From assembly GCA_017428265.1 (NCBI GenBank), contig JAFRRD010000016.1:1-44201 (forward strand): a stretch of DNA of 44,201 bases. The letters run 5' to 3'. Below the pieces are notes generated by a model. It had not been told where the DNA came from. It worked only from the letters and a program-made list of their open reading frames with translations, and did no database searches. Position numbers and translations under genes: made by a program. This DNA comes from Lachnospiraceae bacterium (lineage in GTDB: Bacteria > Bacillota > Clostridia > Lachnospirales > Lachnospiraceae). This document shows, in pieces, positions 24,625 through 31,890 of this stretch; the first letter of the stretch is position 1; every line of letters begins with the position of its first letter.

Positions 24625-25425
24625 TTATTTCACAGGCTGAGAGCCCGTCCATGTGTTTCCTCCAAGGGATGGAGACTGCCACCACAAAAAATCGCGAAAG
24701 ATAAGATCTGCAGAAAGGAGAAAAAGCACGTCGCTTTCATCTTCGGGTTCATACTGAAGTTGATATGCTCCGATACTTTCTCCGTTTTTGTTCAGATTAT
24801 CGATAACTGCCAGGCATTGGTTCGCAGCTGCATTGATCGTATCGATATCTGGCGTCGTTCCTTTTTCATCTTTATATGAAAGAGTTACTTGATAGCCTCC
24901 TAAAGAATACTCACTGCACTCTAAGACTTCAAGCGACAGACCGTTTTGCCGGAAGCTTTCTTTTAATGCAGCAACTGTTTCTTCTTTTGAGTGAGTGGGT
25001 TTGTTCTCTGAAATATAGAGCGATTCCGTATTATCCTTTGAAATCGTTTCAAAATTCATTAGTTTCTGATCATACAGGACTGTTCCGTTTGGACTGACAA
25101 TCACTTGTCTAAGAGCTGAATAACGATGGAAAAGCCGCGGGCTTCTCATCGCCTCGAAGCGAGCCTGCTCTCTCTCCGCCCTGATGAGAAGCATGTCCTG
25201 GATCCCAAGAATCTTTTCCTGATCTGTTGTTGCTGTATAGCAAACGATTCCGTCCTGGAAACTGACGTTTTGCAGTTGGAGATATCCCTGAGATCGTAAC
25301 TCTTCTTTCATCCGGGATGATCGTTCAGTAATGTTGCGTTCAGTTAAGACTTTAACAGTTAAAAATGATATACAAAGGAATAATATTATTCCTAATATTG
25401 CAAATACTATTTTTTTGGTTCTCAT
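24625..25425 (-). CDS. Membrane-anchored extracytoplasmic protein, unknown function
   Basis: 266 residues. An N-terminal KKIVFAILGIILFLCISFLTVKVL helix-type segment (about residues 4-27) would be a membrane anchor or uncleaved signal. No proper lipobox precedes the Cys. The remaining 235 residues should be outside the cell: mixed alpha/beta with a stretch around 145-200 (EETVAALKESFRQNGL...GYQVTLSYKDEKG) and a C-terminal end rich in Trp and Gly. No family recognised. First gene of the island reading away from tRNA-Ala. Shine-Dalgarno is weak. Confidence 0.6.
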   Translation of the reverse strand: MRTKKIVFAILGIILFLCISFLTVKVLTERNITERSSRMKEELRSQGYLQLQNVSFQDGIVCYTATTDQEKILGIQDMLLIRAEREQARFEAMRSPRLFHRYSALRQVIVSPNGTVLYDQKLMNFETISKDNTESLYISENKPTHSKEETVAALKESFRQNGLSLEVLECSEYSLGGYQVTLSYKDEKGTTPDIDTINAAANQCLAVIDNLNKNGESIGAYQLQYEPEDESDVLFLLSADLIFRDFLWWQSPSLGGNTWTGSQPVK

Positions 25426-25474
25426 CTTTTTAACCCATAATCAGATAATATGTTTTATCATTAGATGTTTATTT

Positions 25475-25506
25475 TTCATATTCATTGCAATGTTCCAGAA
25501 GGGTAT
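25475..25506 (-). pseudogene. 32-base relic of the propeller-like gene
   Basis: This stretch matches 22505-22536, inside the 545-residue gene, at 30 of 32 bases. Translated in the same sense it gives TLLEHCNEYE against TLQEHCNKYE. It is the remains of a second, otherwise deleted copy. Confidence 0.6.
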
Positions 25507-25583
25507 CTGCTTTTCTTATACCACTTTCTCCAGGCTTTTTCAATTTAAGAAAGGTAACCGCACGTAACCCGTTCAAAAACAAC

Positions 25584-25606
25584 AAAAAACCGCATAAAAA
25601 TGCGGT
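25584..25606 (-). terminator. Intrinsic terminator beside the tRNA-Ala 3' fragment
   Basis: On the - strand ACCGCA (complement of 25601-25606), loop TTTTTA, TGCGGT (complement of 25589-25594), then a T-run. It lies 10 bases past the duplicated tRNA 3' end at 25616-25632, as expected for a former tRNA transcription unit. Confidence 0.6.
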
Positions 25607-25615
25607 AAAAGAAAG

Positions 25616-25632
25616 TGGAGCATAGGGGATTC
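25616..25632 (-). repeat. Duplicated 3' end of tRNA-Ala (17 bases)
   Basis: TGGAGCATAGGGGATTC is identical to 25799-25815, the acceptor and T-arm end of the tRNA gene. The two copies are 183 bases apart in the same orientation. Either this is an attachment-site repeat left by an integrated element or the residue of a second tRNA-Ala gene. Confidence 0.7.
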
Positions 25633-25752
25633 CCCGACTCGGCGCCGGAGGCGCCTCGCTGGATAGTTCCGGCAGCTGCATCTCAGCGCCTTGCAGGCTC
25701 GATCTGCAGGCCGTCACAGAGAACCCCTGCGGGGTTCTCATCCATCGTACCG

Positions 25753-25797
25753 TTTTTATTGCAAAAGCCGGCTATTCGCCGGCTTTTGCAATAAAAA
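25753..25797. terminator. Long perfect hairpin after tRNA-Ala
   Basis: A perfect 20-bp stem (25753-25772 with 25778-25797), loop TATTC. The GC core AGCCGGC/GCCGGCT is followed on each strand by TTTT within the stem, so it can act as a terminator in both directions, but the T-runs are themselves paired. It ends two bases from the tRNA 3' end. Confidence 0.6.
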
Positions 25798-25798
25798 A

Positions 25799-25871
25799 TG
25801 GAGCATAGGGGATTCGAACCCCTGACCTCCACACTGCCAGTGTGGCGCGCTCCCAGCTGCGCTAATGCCCC
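25799..25871 (-). tRNA. tRNA-Ala(GGC)
   Basis: The complement folds as a 73-base tRNA. Acceptor GGGGCAT pairs with ATGCTCC, including the G3-U70 pair that identifies alanine tRNA. The D-arm is GCGCAGCTGGGAGCGC, the anticodon stem CCACA/TGTGG holds loop CTGGCAG with anticodon GGC, and the T-arm is AGGGG-TTCGAAT-CCCCT. The discriminator base is A; the CCA tail is not encoded, and TTTTTT follows. No other tRNA is adjacent. Confidence 0.97.
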
Positions 25872-25973
25872 AGACGAGGAGTATTGTATCACAGCCGAAA
25901 AAAAATGCAAGCACTTTTTTCCGAAATATTGTATATTAAAAATACACGATCCTGGCAAGTGAAAGGAACCCCT

Positions 25974-26810
25974 ATGTTTCCCTCTTACAACATGGCTACG
26001 ACGATGAAGAGTTCAACGATGGAGAACGATATCGTTCTCGCGGCGAAGGCCGGTTTCCGACATATCGAACTGCGGAAGGAAAAACTGCTGAATTTTCTGC
26101 AGCGGGGCGGTACCCTGACCGGTCTGAAAACGCTTCTTGAAGATAACGGCATCAAGCCGATGTGCATCAACGCCCTGGCGGACATCAGTTTCCACAAGGG
26201 GCAGTCGCGCACGACGGTGCAGGAGCTCTGCCACTTCCTCTGCTACGCGGGGCAGTTCGTCGGCTGTCCGGATCTGGAGGTGATCGCAGCCTTCGGCGCG
26301 CCGACCGATGACCGTGAGGAGGTCACGGCGGAGACGGCAGGCGTGCTGGCCGAGCTTTCGAAGATCGCAGCGGACTATCACATGCGCCTTGCTCTGGAAT
26401 ACATGGGCGTTCCGAAAAACAGCGTGCGGACCTATGCCCACGCCATGGAGATCGTGGAACGGACCGGCGCGGACAACGTCGGCCTGCTGGTCGATACCTG
26501 GCATCACTTTGCCGGCGGCTCGAAGCCGGAGGAACTGCTCGGCCCCGGTTCGGATAAGATTTTTACCGTCCATATCGGCGACGCGCCGGACAAAGCGCCT
26601 CTTACGCTTCGCCGGAACGAATGCATCTGGCCGGGTGACGGCGCCGCTCCCATCCCGGAAATGCTCCGGAACCTGAAGAAGGTCGGATACGAAGGCATCG
26701 TCTCCGTCGAGATCTTCGATCCGGGCGTGCAGGCGATGGATCCCGGGTTCTGCATTCCGCTTGCCTATGAACGCACCGCGCAGGTCATGAAAGCAGCCGG
26801 CGTGCTGTAA
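25974..26810 (+). CDS. Sugar phosphate isomerase/epimerase-like TIM-barrel protein
   Basis: 278 residues of the xylose-isomerase-like TIM-barrel superfamily (AP endonuclease family 2 fold), which includes IolE, hydroxypyruvate isomerase and sugar epimerases. Metal-ligand patterns are visible: LALEYMG near 138 (Glu), LLVDTWHHF near 175-183 (Asp and His), FTVHIGDAP near 200-208 (His and Asp) and VSVEIFDPG near 245 (Glu). The reaction cannot be assigned; likely ketose epimerisation or isomerisation with a divalent metal. The start is the ATG at 25974 with AAAGGAAC just upstream, rejecting an ORF start 90 bases earlier near the tRNA. It stands alone between tRNA-Ala and REP-like repeats. Confidence 0.85.
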   Translation: MFPSYNMATTMKSSTMENDIVLAAKAGFRHIELRKEKLLNFLQRGGTLTGLKTLLEDNGIKPMCINALADISFHKGQSRTTVQELCHFLCYAGQFVGCPDLEVIAAFGAPTDDREEVTAETAGVLAELSKIAADYHMRLALEYMGVPKNSVRTYAHAMEIVERTGADNVGLLVDTWHHFAGGSKPEELLGPGSDKIFTVHIGDAPDKAPLTLRRNECIWPGDGAAPIPEMLRNLKKVGYEGIVSVEIFDPGVQAMDPGFCIPLAYERTAQVMKAAGVL

Positions 26811-26868
26811 CACACAGATTTTCTCAAAAACTGTCAAGCCGAGTGTCAACAGACTGAAATAAAAAGCT

Positions 26869-27004
26869 GCCATCCTGAGCGAGCGCAGCGAGCCGAAGGA
26901 TCTTTCTATCTGAGGGAAAGATCCTTCGCTTCGTCTGCCGAAGCAGACTCCGCTCAGGATGACAGTTTATTTTTGTCTCTGAGCAGACTCCGCTCGAGAT
27001 GACA
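26869..27004. repeat. REP-like repeat cluster (copy 3)
   Basis: CATCCTGAGCGAGCGCAGCGAGCCGAAGGATC is followed by the inverted GATCCTTCGCTTCG...CGCTCAGGATGACAG. A partial extra unit then reads GAGCAGACTCCGCTCGAGATGACAG. The cluster fills most of the gap between the isomerase and ABC exporter 2. Confidence 0.85.
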
Positions 27005-27043
27005 GTTTGTTTTTTGCCTTGCTTCAGCGCAAAGGCTGTTGCT

Positions 27044-28858
27044 TTACTTCAGCACGTCGGCCGTGGCCTCGTCCTCGTACTGGCGCGTGTAGAGTTCCCT
27101 GTAATACCCGTTCAGCGCCAGCAGTTCGCTGTGGCGGCCCTGTTCGACGATCTTTCCGCCCTTGACGACCAGGATGCAGTCCGCGTTCCGGACCGTGGAC
27201 AGCCGGTGCGCGACCATCACGCAGGTACGGCCCTTGATGATGGTGTCGATCGCGGCCTGGATCTTCTGTTCCGTGATCGTATCGACCGAGGAGGTCGCTT
27301 CATCCAGGACCAGGATCTTCGGATCCGCCAGGACCGCGCGGGCAAAGCTGATGAGCTGCTTTTCACCGGTAGACAGGAGCGAGCCGTCCTCGCCGACGTC
27401 AGTGTCCAGGCCCTTTTCCAGCTTGGCAACCACGTCGTCCGCCGAGACCAGCTTCAGCGCGCGTTCAATGTCTTCGTCCGTCGCGTTCGGATTGCCGTAG
27501 AGCAGGTTTTCACGAACGCTCCCCGAGAACAGGTGCGGCGTCTGCAGGACGTAGCCGAGCGCACTGTGGAGCCACAGCTGGCTGCGTTCCCTGGCGTCGC
27601 GGCCGTCGATCAGCACCTGCCCCTTGGTCGGTTCGTAGAAGCGGCAGATCAGGTTCACCAGCGTGGATTTGCCCGCACCGGTCTCGCCGACGATCGCGAT
27701 GCTGCTCCCGAAGGGGATCTTCAGGCTGAAATGCTCCAGCACCGTCTCCTCTCCGTCCGGATATTTGAACGTCACGTCCCTGAACTCGATGTCGCCGCGG
27801 ATCTCTTCCCAATTCTCCTTCTTCGGTTCGAACACGTCACCGTAGATCGCCAGCACTTCCTCGCTGTCCGTGACATCCGATTTTGTTCCGAGGAGTTTCG
27901 TCAGACGCTCGATATTGACCTGCGTCGTGATGAAGTCCGAAATGCAGTCGATGACCCAGCGGACGGGCTCCATCATGCCTGTCGCGTAGCTCATGAAAAG
28001 GGAGAAGGTACCGACGTCTTCCGCCGCCAGCATCCCGCCCTTCCAGAGCACGATGGCGAGCGCGAGGGACGACGCCAGGCTGATCGTGGAGGCAAAGAGC
28101 CCCCGGTAACGCGCGGCCTTCACCGTCGTGCGGCGCATATTTGCCGTTTCGTCCGTGAAATCCTTGCCGATCCGCTGCTCGACTGCCAGGGTCTTGATGG
28201 TCCGCGCCCCGGTGATGCCTTCGTTGAAGTTGCCGGTGATGCGGGAGTTGATCTCACGCACCTGGCGGTTCGTGGAGATCAGTTTCGCCTGGAAAATACT
28301 GAAGAATACCGCGATGAGCGGCAGGACCAGCAGGATGAGCAGGGCCAGACGCGCATTGACGACCAGCATGACCACGATCGCGCCGACCAGGTAAGCCATT
28401 TGCCAGCTGCCCTCGACGAGGGACCAGGAGAACAGGATGCCGATGCGGCCGGTGTCGCTCATGACCCGCGAGTGGATGTAGCCGACGCTGTTCTGATTGT
28501 AATACGAAAAGGACAGCGTCTGCAGGTGCCGGAAGGCCAGCGCCCGCAGGTCACGGTTGATGGAGGATTCAAGTTTCTGCGCCAGATATCCGTTGATGTA
28601 GTTGCCGACTGCCGTAACGAGGATGCTCGCCACGTAGATCAGGATGAACAGGGGCAGGGTGTCCAGCGTGCCCTCGCCCACGAAATGGTTCAGCGCGTAG
28701 CGCTGGTACAGGGGGATCAGGACGTCGATGATGCTGCCGAGCAGCCCTGTCACGATCATGATGAGGATCTCCGGCCGGTAGCCTTTTACGTAAGGCAGGA
28801 TCTTCGGGATTCCGAAAAACGGCAGGGAGACCTTTTCGTTTTTGTCATTATCCGGCAT
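27044..28858 (-). CDS. ABC exporter half-transporter (canonical ATPase subunit of heterodimer 2)
   Basis: 604 residues, fused membrane domain (six helices, about 30-340) and ATPase domain. Walker A GETGAGKST lies near 390-398, and Walker B ILVLDEATSSVD near 512 keeps the catalytic Glu. The switch motif MVAHRLST lies near 548. The signature is LSTGE near 495 instead of LSGGQ, the mark of the subunit that contributes the altered signature to the degenerate site in heterodimeric exporters. It overlaps the upstream partner by 11 bases, so the two are co-translated. Substrate unknown; the leader attenuator ahead of the operon suggests a drug or peptide that affects ribosomes. Confidence 0.94.
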   Translation of the reverse strand: MPDNDKNEKVSLPFFGIPKILPYVKGYRPEILIMIVTGLLGSIIDVLIPLYQRYALNHFVGEGTLDTLPLFILIYVASILVTAVGNYINGYLAQKLESSINRDLRALAFRHLQTLSFSYYNQNSVGYIHSRVMSDTGRIGILFSWSLVEGSWQMAYLVGAIVVMLVVNARLALLILLVLPLIAVFFSIFQAKLISTNRQVREINSRITGNFNEGITGARTIKTLAVEQRIGKDFTDETANMRRTTVKAARYRGLFASTISLASSLALAIVLWKGGMLAAEDVGTFSLFMSYATGMMEPVRWVIDCISDFITTQVNIERLTKLLGTKSDVTDSEEVLAIYGDVFEPKKENWEEIRGDIEFRDVTFKYPDGEETVLEHFSLKIPFGSSIAIVGETGAGKSTLVNLICRFYEPTKGQVLIDGRDARERSQLWLHSALGYVLQTPHLFSGSVRENLLYGNPNATDEDIERALKLVSADDVVAKLEKGLDTDVGEDGSLLSTGEKQLISFARAVLADPKILVLDEATSSVDTITEQKIQAAIDTIIKGRTCVMVAHRLSTVRNADCILVVKGGKIVEQGRHSELLALNGYYRELYTRQYEDEATADVLK

Positions 28859-30686
28859 AGGGACCTCCTTCCTGCAGCTCCGCCAGACCCGTCTGGATCT
28901 CGTAGATCTGCTGATAGATGCCGCCGGCGTTCTTCAGTTCGTCGGGGGTGCCGAGCTCCGCAATGCGACCCTTGTCCAGCACCAGCACCGTGTCCGCCTG
29001 GGACAGCGTGGTGATGCGGTGCGAGATCAAAATGACCGTGGAGCCGGCAAAATGTGTTTTCAGCGCAGCGCGGATCTTCGCGTCGGTCTCGGTGTCCACG
29101 GCGGACAGGGAGTCGTCGAAGATCATGATAGGCGTCTTCTGCGCCAGGGTCCGGGCGATGGCCGCCCGCTGCTTCTGGCCGCCGGAAAGCGTCACGCCGC
29201 GCTCGCCCACGAAGGTATCGTAGCCCTTCGCAAAGTCCATGACCGTCTCATCCAGACAGGCGGAACGGGAGACCTCCCGCACCTCTTCCAGATCCATTTC
29301 CGGTCTTGTGATGGCAATATTGTCGCGGAGCGTCCGCGAGAACAGGAAGGGTTCCTGAAGGACCATGCCGATGTTGCGGCGCAGGTAATTCGTGTCGATG
29401 TCGCGGATGTCCACGTCGCCGACCGTGATCGAACCGCCTGCTTCGGGCAACGGATAGAGTTTGTTCAGGAGCGCCATCAGGGTGGATTTGCCGCTGCCGG
29501 TGCCGCCCAGAATGCCCAGCGTCTTCCCCGCGGGCAGGCGGAAGCTGATGTTGTGCAGCATTTCCGGACTGTCCTCGTAGGCGAAGCTGACGTTGTCGAA
29601 CTCGATCGTCTTATCGAGCGGCGGGGTCAGGCCTTTCTCCGAAGGCTTTTCCTCTTCGGCAGACATGATGTAGGCGATGCGGTCCAGGGACACGCCGGCC
29701 TTGCTCATTTCCGCGATCATGCGGCCGAGCATGCGGATCGGCCAGATCAGCATGCCGTTGTAAGTGATGAAGGCGACGTATTCGCCGGCCAGCATCTGGC
29801 CGTTGATGCAGCGCACGGCGCCGAAAATGACGACCAGCATGACCTGGAGGCTCCCCAGCACGTCCGCGCTGCACCAGTAGCGCGCCATGACGCGGGCGAG
29901 TTTGATCCAGAGGTTCGTATAGGATTCATTCTGCTCGGTGAAGCGGTCCATTTCGCGCCGCTCGCGACCGAAGGCACGCACCACACGGACACCGGTCAGG
30001 TTCTCCTGCACCATCGCGGACAGCACGCCCTCGGCCTCATCCGCTTCCTCGAAGCCCTTCTCGATCCGCTGCGAGAACACAAAGGAATAGAGCAGGATCA
30101 CGGGCATGAGGGAAAGCGCGATCAGCGTCAGCGTCACGTCCATGCGCAGCATGAAGATGAGGGACAGCACCACCAGGATCACGATGCGGAAGACCTGCGT
30201 CAGCTGTTCGGAGACGAAGTTCTTCAGGGTGTCGATGTCGGAGGTGCAGCGCTGGATGATGTCGCCGGTGCGGTTTTTGCCGTGCCAGGCGTAGGGCAGA
30301 CGCTCGATATGGTTGAACAGCGTGTCGCGCATGGTCTTGACCAGTGTCTCCGAGGCCTTCGTGTCCGAGACACGGAACAGGTACTGGGAGACAGCCTTGA
30401 CGACCGCCACGATCACGATGGCAAGCGCCATGATCCAGAGGTGCTTCGCCAGGTAATCCATGCCGCCGATCTTCTCCACCAGATCCAGGACGAACTGCGG
30501 CTGGGTCGGCTCCGCGCCGCCAAGCACGTTGTCGATGGCCATGCGGATGATCTGCGGGTTGATCATGTCCGCGAGCGCACTCACGATGGCGGACAGGATA
30601 GCCGCAGCAAAGAGAAGCCAGCTCCCCTTCAGGAAGCGGCTTAAGATTTTCAGATTCAGCTTGGTGTTTTTCTTCTTGGTTTCCAT
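28848..30686 (-). CDS. ABC exporter half-transporter (degenerate ATPase subunit of heterodimer 2)
   Basis: 612 residues with a membrane domain (about 20-330) and an ATPase domain: Walker A GGTGSGKST near 390 and LSGGQKQRAA near 499. Walker B reads PIMIFDDSLSAVD near 518, with Asp in place of the catalytic Glu. The switch His is kept in ISHRI. Together with the partner's LSTGE signature this gives one catalytic and one degenerate ATP site, as in BmrCD and TM287/288. The ATG at 30686 has no recognisable Shine-Dalgarno: the terminator T-run ends 8 bases upstream of it. First structural gene of the operon, downstream of a leader ORF and terminator. Confidence 0.93.
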   Translation of the reverse strand: METKKKNTKLNLKILSRFLKGSWLLFAAAILSAIVSALADMINPQIIRMAIDNVLGGAEPTQPQFVLDLVEKIGGMDYLAKHLWIMALAIVIVAVVKAVSQYLFRVSDTKASETLVKTMRDTLFNHIERLPYAWHGKNRTGDIIQRCTSDIDTLKNFVSEQLTQVFRIVILVVLSLIFMLRMDVTLTLIALSLMPVILLYSFVFSQRIEKGFEEADEAEGVLSAMVQENLTGVRVVRAFGRERREMDRFTEQNESYTNLWIKLARVMARYWCSADVLGSLQVMLVVIFGAVRCINGQMLAGEYVAFITYNGMLIWPIRMLGRMIAEMSKAGVSLDRIAYIMSAEEEKPSEKGLTPPLDKTIEFDNVSFAYEDSPEMLHNISFRLPAGKTLGILGGTGSGKSTLMALLNKLYPLPEAGGSITVGDVDIRDIDTNYLRRNIGMVLQEPFLFSRTLRDNIAITRPEMDLEEVREVSRSACLDETVMDFAKGYDTFVGERGVTLSGGQKQRAAIARTLAQKTPIMIFDDSLSAVDTETDAKIRAALKTHFAGSTVILISHRITTLSQADTVLVLDKGRIAELGTPDELKNAGGIYQQIYEIQTGLAELQEGGPYAG

Positions 30687-30693
30687 TTTCGCA

Positions 30694-30722
30694 CAAAAAA
30701 AGCGCTGCCCAAAGGCACGCTT
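30694..30722 (-). terminator. Attenuator terminator ahead of ABC exporter 2
   Basis: On the - strand AGCGTGCC (complement of 30714-30721), loop TTTG, GGCA-G-CGCT (complement of 30701-30709, one bulge), then TTTTTTT. It lies between the leader ORF and the first exporter codon, so unrelieved termination would silence the operon. Confidence 0.75.
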
Positions 30723-30803
30723 GCATCAAAAGGTTCAGAGGCCCTATGGGTTTTCGTGCAGGCCGCGCCCGGATCCGTTCCGGTTCCGCCTGCCGTATTC
30801 AGT

Positions 30804-30842
30804 TCAGCGGGAATGTCCCTCCCAAAGGATGCTGATGATCAT
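30804..30842 (-). CDS. 12-residue leader peptide of ABC exporter 2
   Basis: An ATG at 30842 encodes MIISILWEGHSR followed by TGA. AGGAGG (complement of 30850-30855) stands 7 bases upstream, a near-ideal ribosome binding site. A good promoter starts transcription about 37 bases before the ATG. The stop lies 10 bases before a segment (30788-30793) that pairs with 30758-30763. That second segment overlaps bases (30755-30759) able to pair with the 5' arm of the terminator. A ribosome held near the end of this ORF could therefore favour read-through. BmrB, the leader of bmrCD in Bacillus subtilis, is a known precedent for such control. Translation itself is inferred. Confidence 0.65.
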   Translation of the reverse strand: MIISILWEGHSR

Positions 30843-30885
30843 GATGCTGCCTCCTTTCCTGAATATTTATCATCAAACAGGGCAT

Positions 30886-30914
30886 ACGTTACCACAAAGT
30901 CCTGCCCCTGTCAA
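30886..30914 (-). promoter_or_regulatory. Promoter of the leader peptide-ABC exporter 2 operon
   Basis: On the - strand a perfect TTGACA (complement of 30909-30914), a 17-base spacer and TAACGT (complement of 30886-30891). Confidence 0.75.
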
Positions 30915-30947
30915 GCGCTTCCTGCCGCGAAAGACGTTTTTTACGCA

Positions 30948-30987
30948 CAAAAAGCGGGCAGAAGGATGCTTCCCCTCCTGCCCGCTT
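30948..30987 (-). terminator. Terminator of the tadA-AKR-mscS operon
   Basis: On the - strand AAGCGGGCAG (complement of 30978-30987) pairs with CTGCCCGCTT (complement of 30952-30961), followed by a T-rich run. It lies just past the mscS stop. Confidence 0.8.
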
Positions 30988-30998
30988 CTCCGGACGGA

Positions 30999-31832
30999 TC
31001 ACTCTCCGTCTTTTTCTTCTTCCGCTTCTTCGCTGACGAGCCGGACTGCGATGCGTTCCTCGGGATCGTCGATGCCGTGGTCCGCGAGCGCCTTGCTGCA
31101 GGTCTCGATCAGGTCGAAATAGGAATCCCAGTAAGTCTCGGTATTGCACCAGGCCCTGACCGTGAAGATGTAGGTATCGTCATCGACCGCGGTCAGCCGC
31201 GCAAAGGGCGGCGGATCCAAAAGGGTGCTTTCGCACTTTTCGGCTGCGTCAAACAGCACGGATTTGACAAAGTTCTGGTCGATGTCGTTCGTGATCTTGA
31301 AGTCCAGATCGATCCGGCGGACCGGTTCCGCCGTCAGGTTCGTGACGTTCGAACTCATCAGGTCGCCGTTCGGGATCAGGACCGTTTTGTTGTCCAGCGT
31401 CAGCAGCTTCGTATAGAAAATGCTGATGTCCTTCACGACGCCTTCCGCGTCCGCTGCCTGAATGTAGTCGCCGAGCTTGAAGGGCTTGAAGATCAGGATG
31501 AGGAAACCGCCGGCGAGGTTCGCGAGGGCGCCCTGGAAGCCGAGGCCGACCGCGAGACCGCCGGAAGCGATCAGGGCCGCCACGCTCGTCATCGGCACGC
31601 CGAGGATCTCGATCAGCCCCACCAGAAGGACCACGTAGAGCAGGATCTTGATGAGCTTGCCCAGCACGTTTTTGACCGTCGGATCCAGTTTCGATTTCTC
31701 CAGCCGCTTATTGACCATCTTCGTGACGAATTTGATCAGCAGCAGGCCCACCACCAGCACGATGATCGCCAGCATGATCTTGCCGCCGGATGTCGCTCCG
31801 ATTTCGATGATTTTGTTCATGAATTCATCCAT
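30999..31832 (-). CDS. mscS: Small-conductance mechanosensitive channel, MscS family
   Basis: 277 residues, typical of MscS. Three membrane helices lie about 18-38, 60-80 and 84-115. The third holds the Gly/Ala-packed pore helix (GGLAVGLGFQGALANLAGGFLIL). A cytosolic beta domain follows with FKLGDYI, LDNKTVLIPNGDLMSSNVTNL and PVRRIDLDF, all family hallmarks. A charged tail ends in EEAEEEKDGE. The channel opens under membrane tension to release solutes during osmotic downshock. Start at 31832 with AAGGGAAG 6 bases upstream. Last gene of an apparent tadA-AKR-mscS operon, 58 bases after the reductase. Confidence 0.94.
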   Translation of the reverse strand: MDEFMNKIIEIGATSGGKIMLAIIVLVVGLLLIKFVTKMVNKRLEKSKLDPTVKNVLGKLIKILLYVVLLVGLIEILGVPMTSVAALIASGGLAVGLGFQGALANLAGGFLILIFKPFKLGDYIQAADAEGVVKDISIFYTKLLTLDNKTVLIPNGDLMSSNVTNLTAEPVRRIDLDFKITNDIDQNFVKSVLFDAAEKCESTLLDPPPFARLTAVDDDTYIFTVRAWCNTETYWDSYFDLIETCSKALADHGIDDPEERIAVRLVSEEAEEEKDGE

Positions 31833-31890
31833 TGCTGTCTTCCCTTCTGTTTACGATGCGTTTTGCCGCAGCCTGAAATACCGCTGCCGT

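Noticed and set aside
25469-25741. 90-codon frame on - reading through the tRNA 3' fragment
   Set aside because: It crosses a terminator and a tRNA relic and ends in the gene relic at 25475. No ribosome binding site.
25683-25958. 91-codon frame on - across tRNA-Ala
   Set aside because: It would translate the tRNA gene; a chance frame.
26999-29014. 671-codon open frame on + opposite ABC exporter 2
   Set aside because: A shadow of the real gene's high GC third positions. The protein is Arg/His/Asp-rich, with no ribosome binding site and no recognisable domain. The - strand frame is an unmistakable exporter.
28842-30644. 600-codon open frame on +
   Set aside because: Same antisense artefact over the second exporter subunit; composition is unlike a protein.
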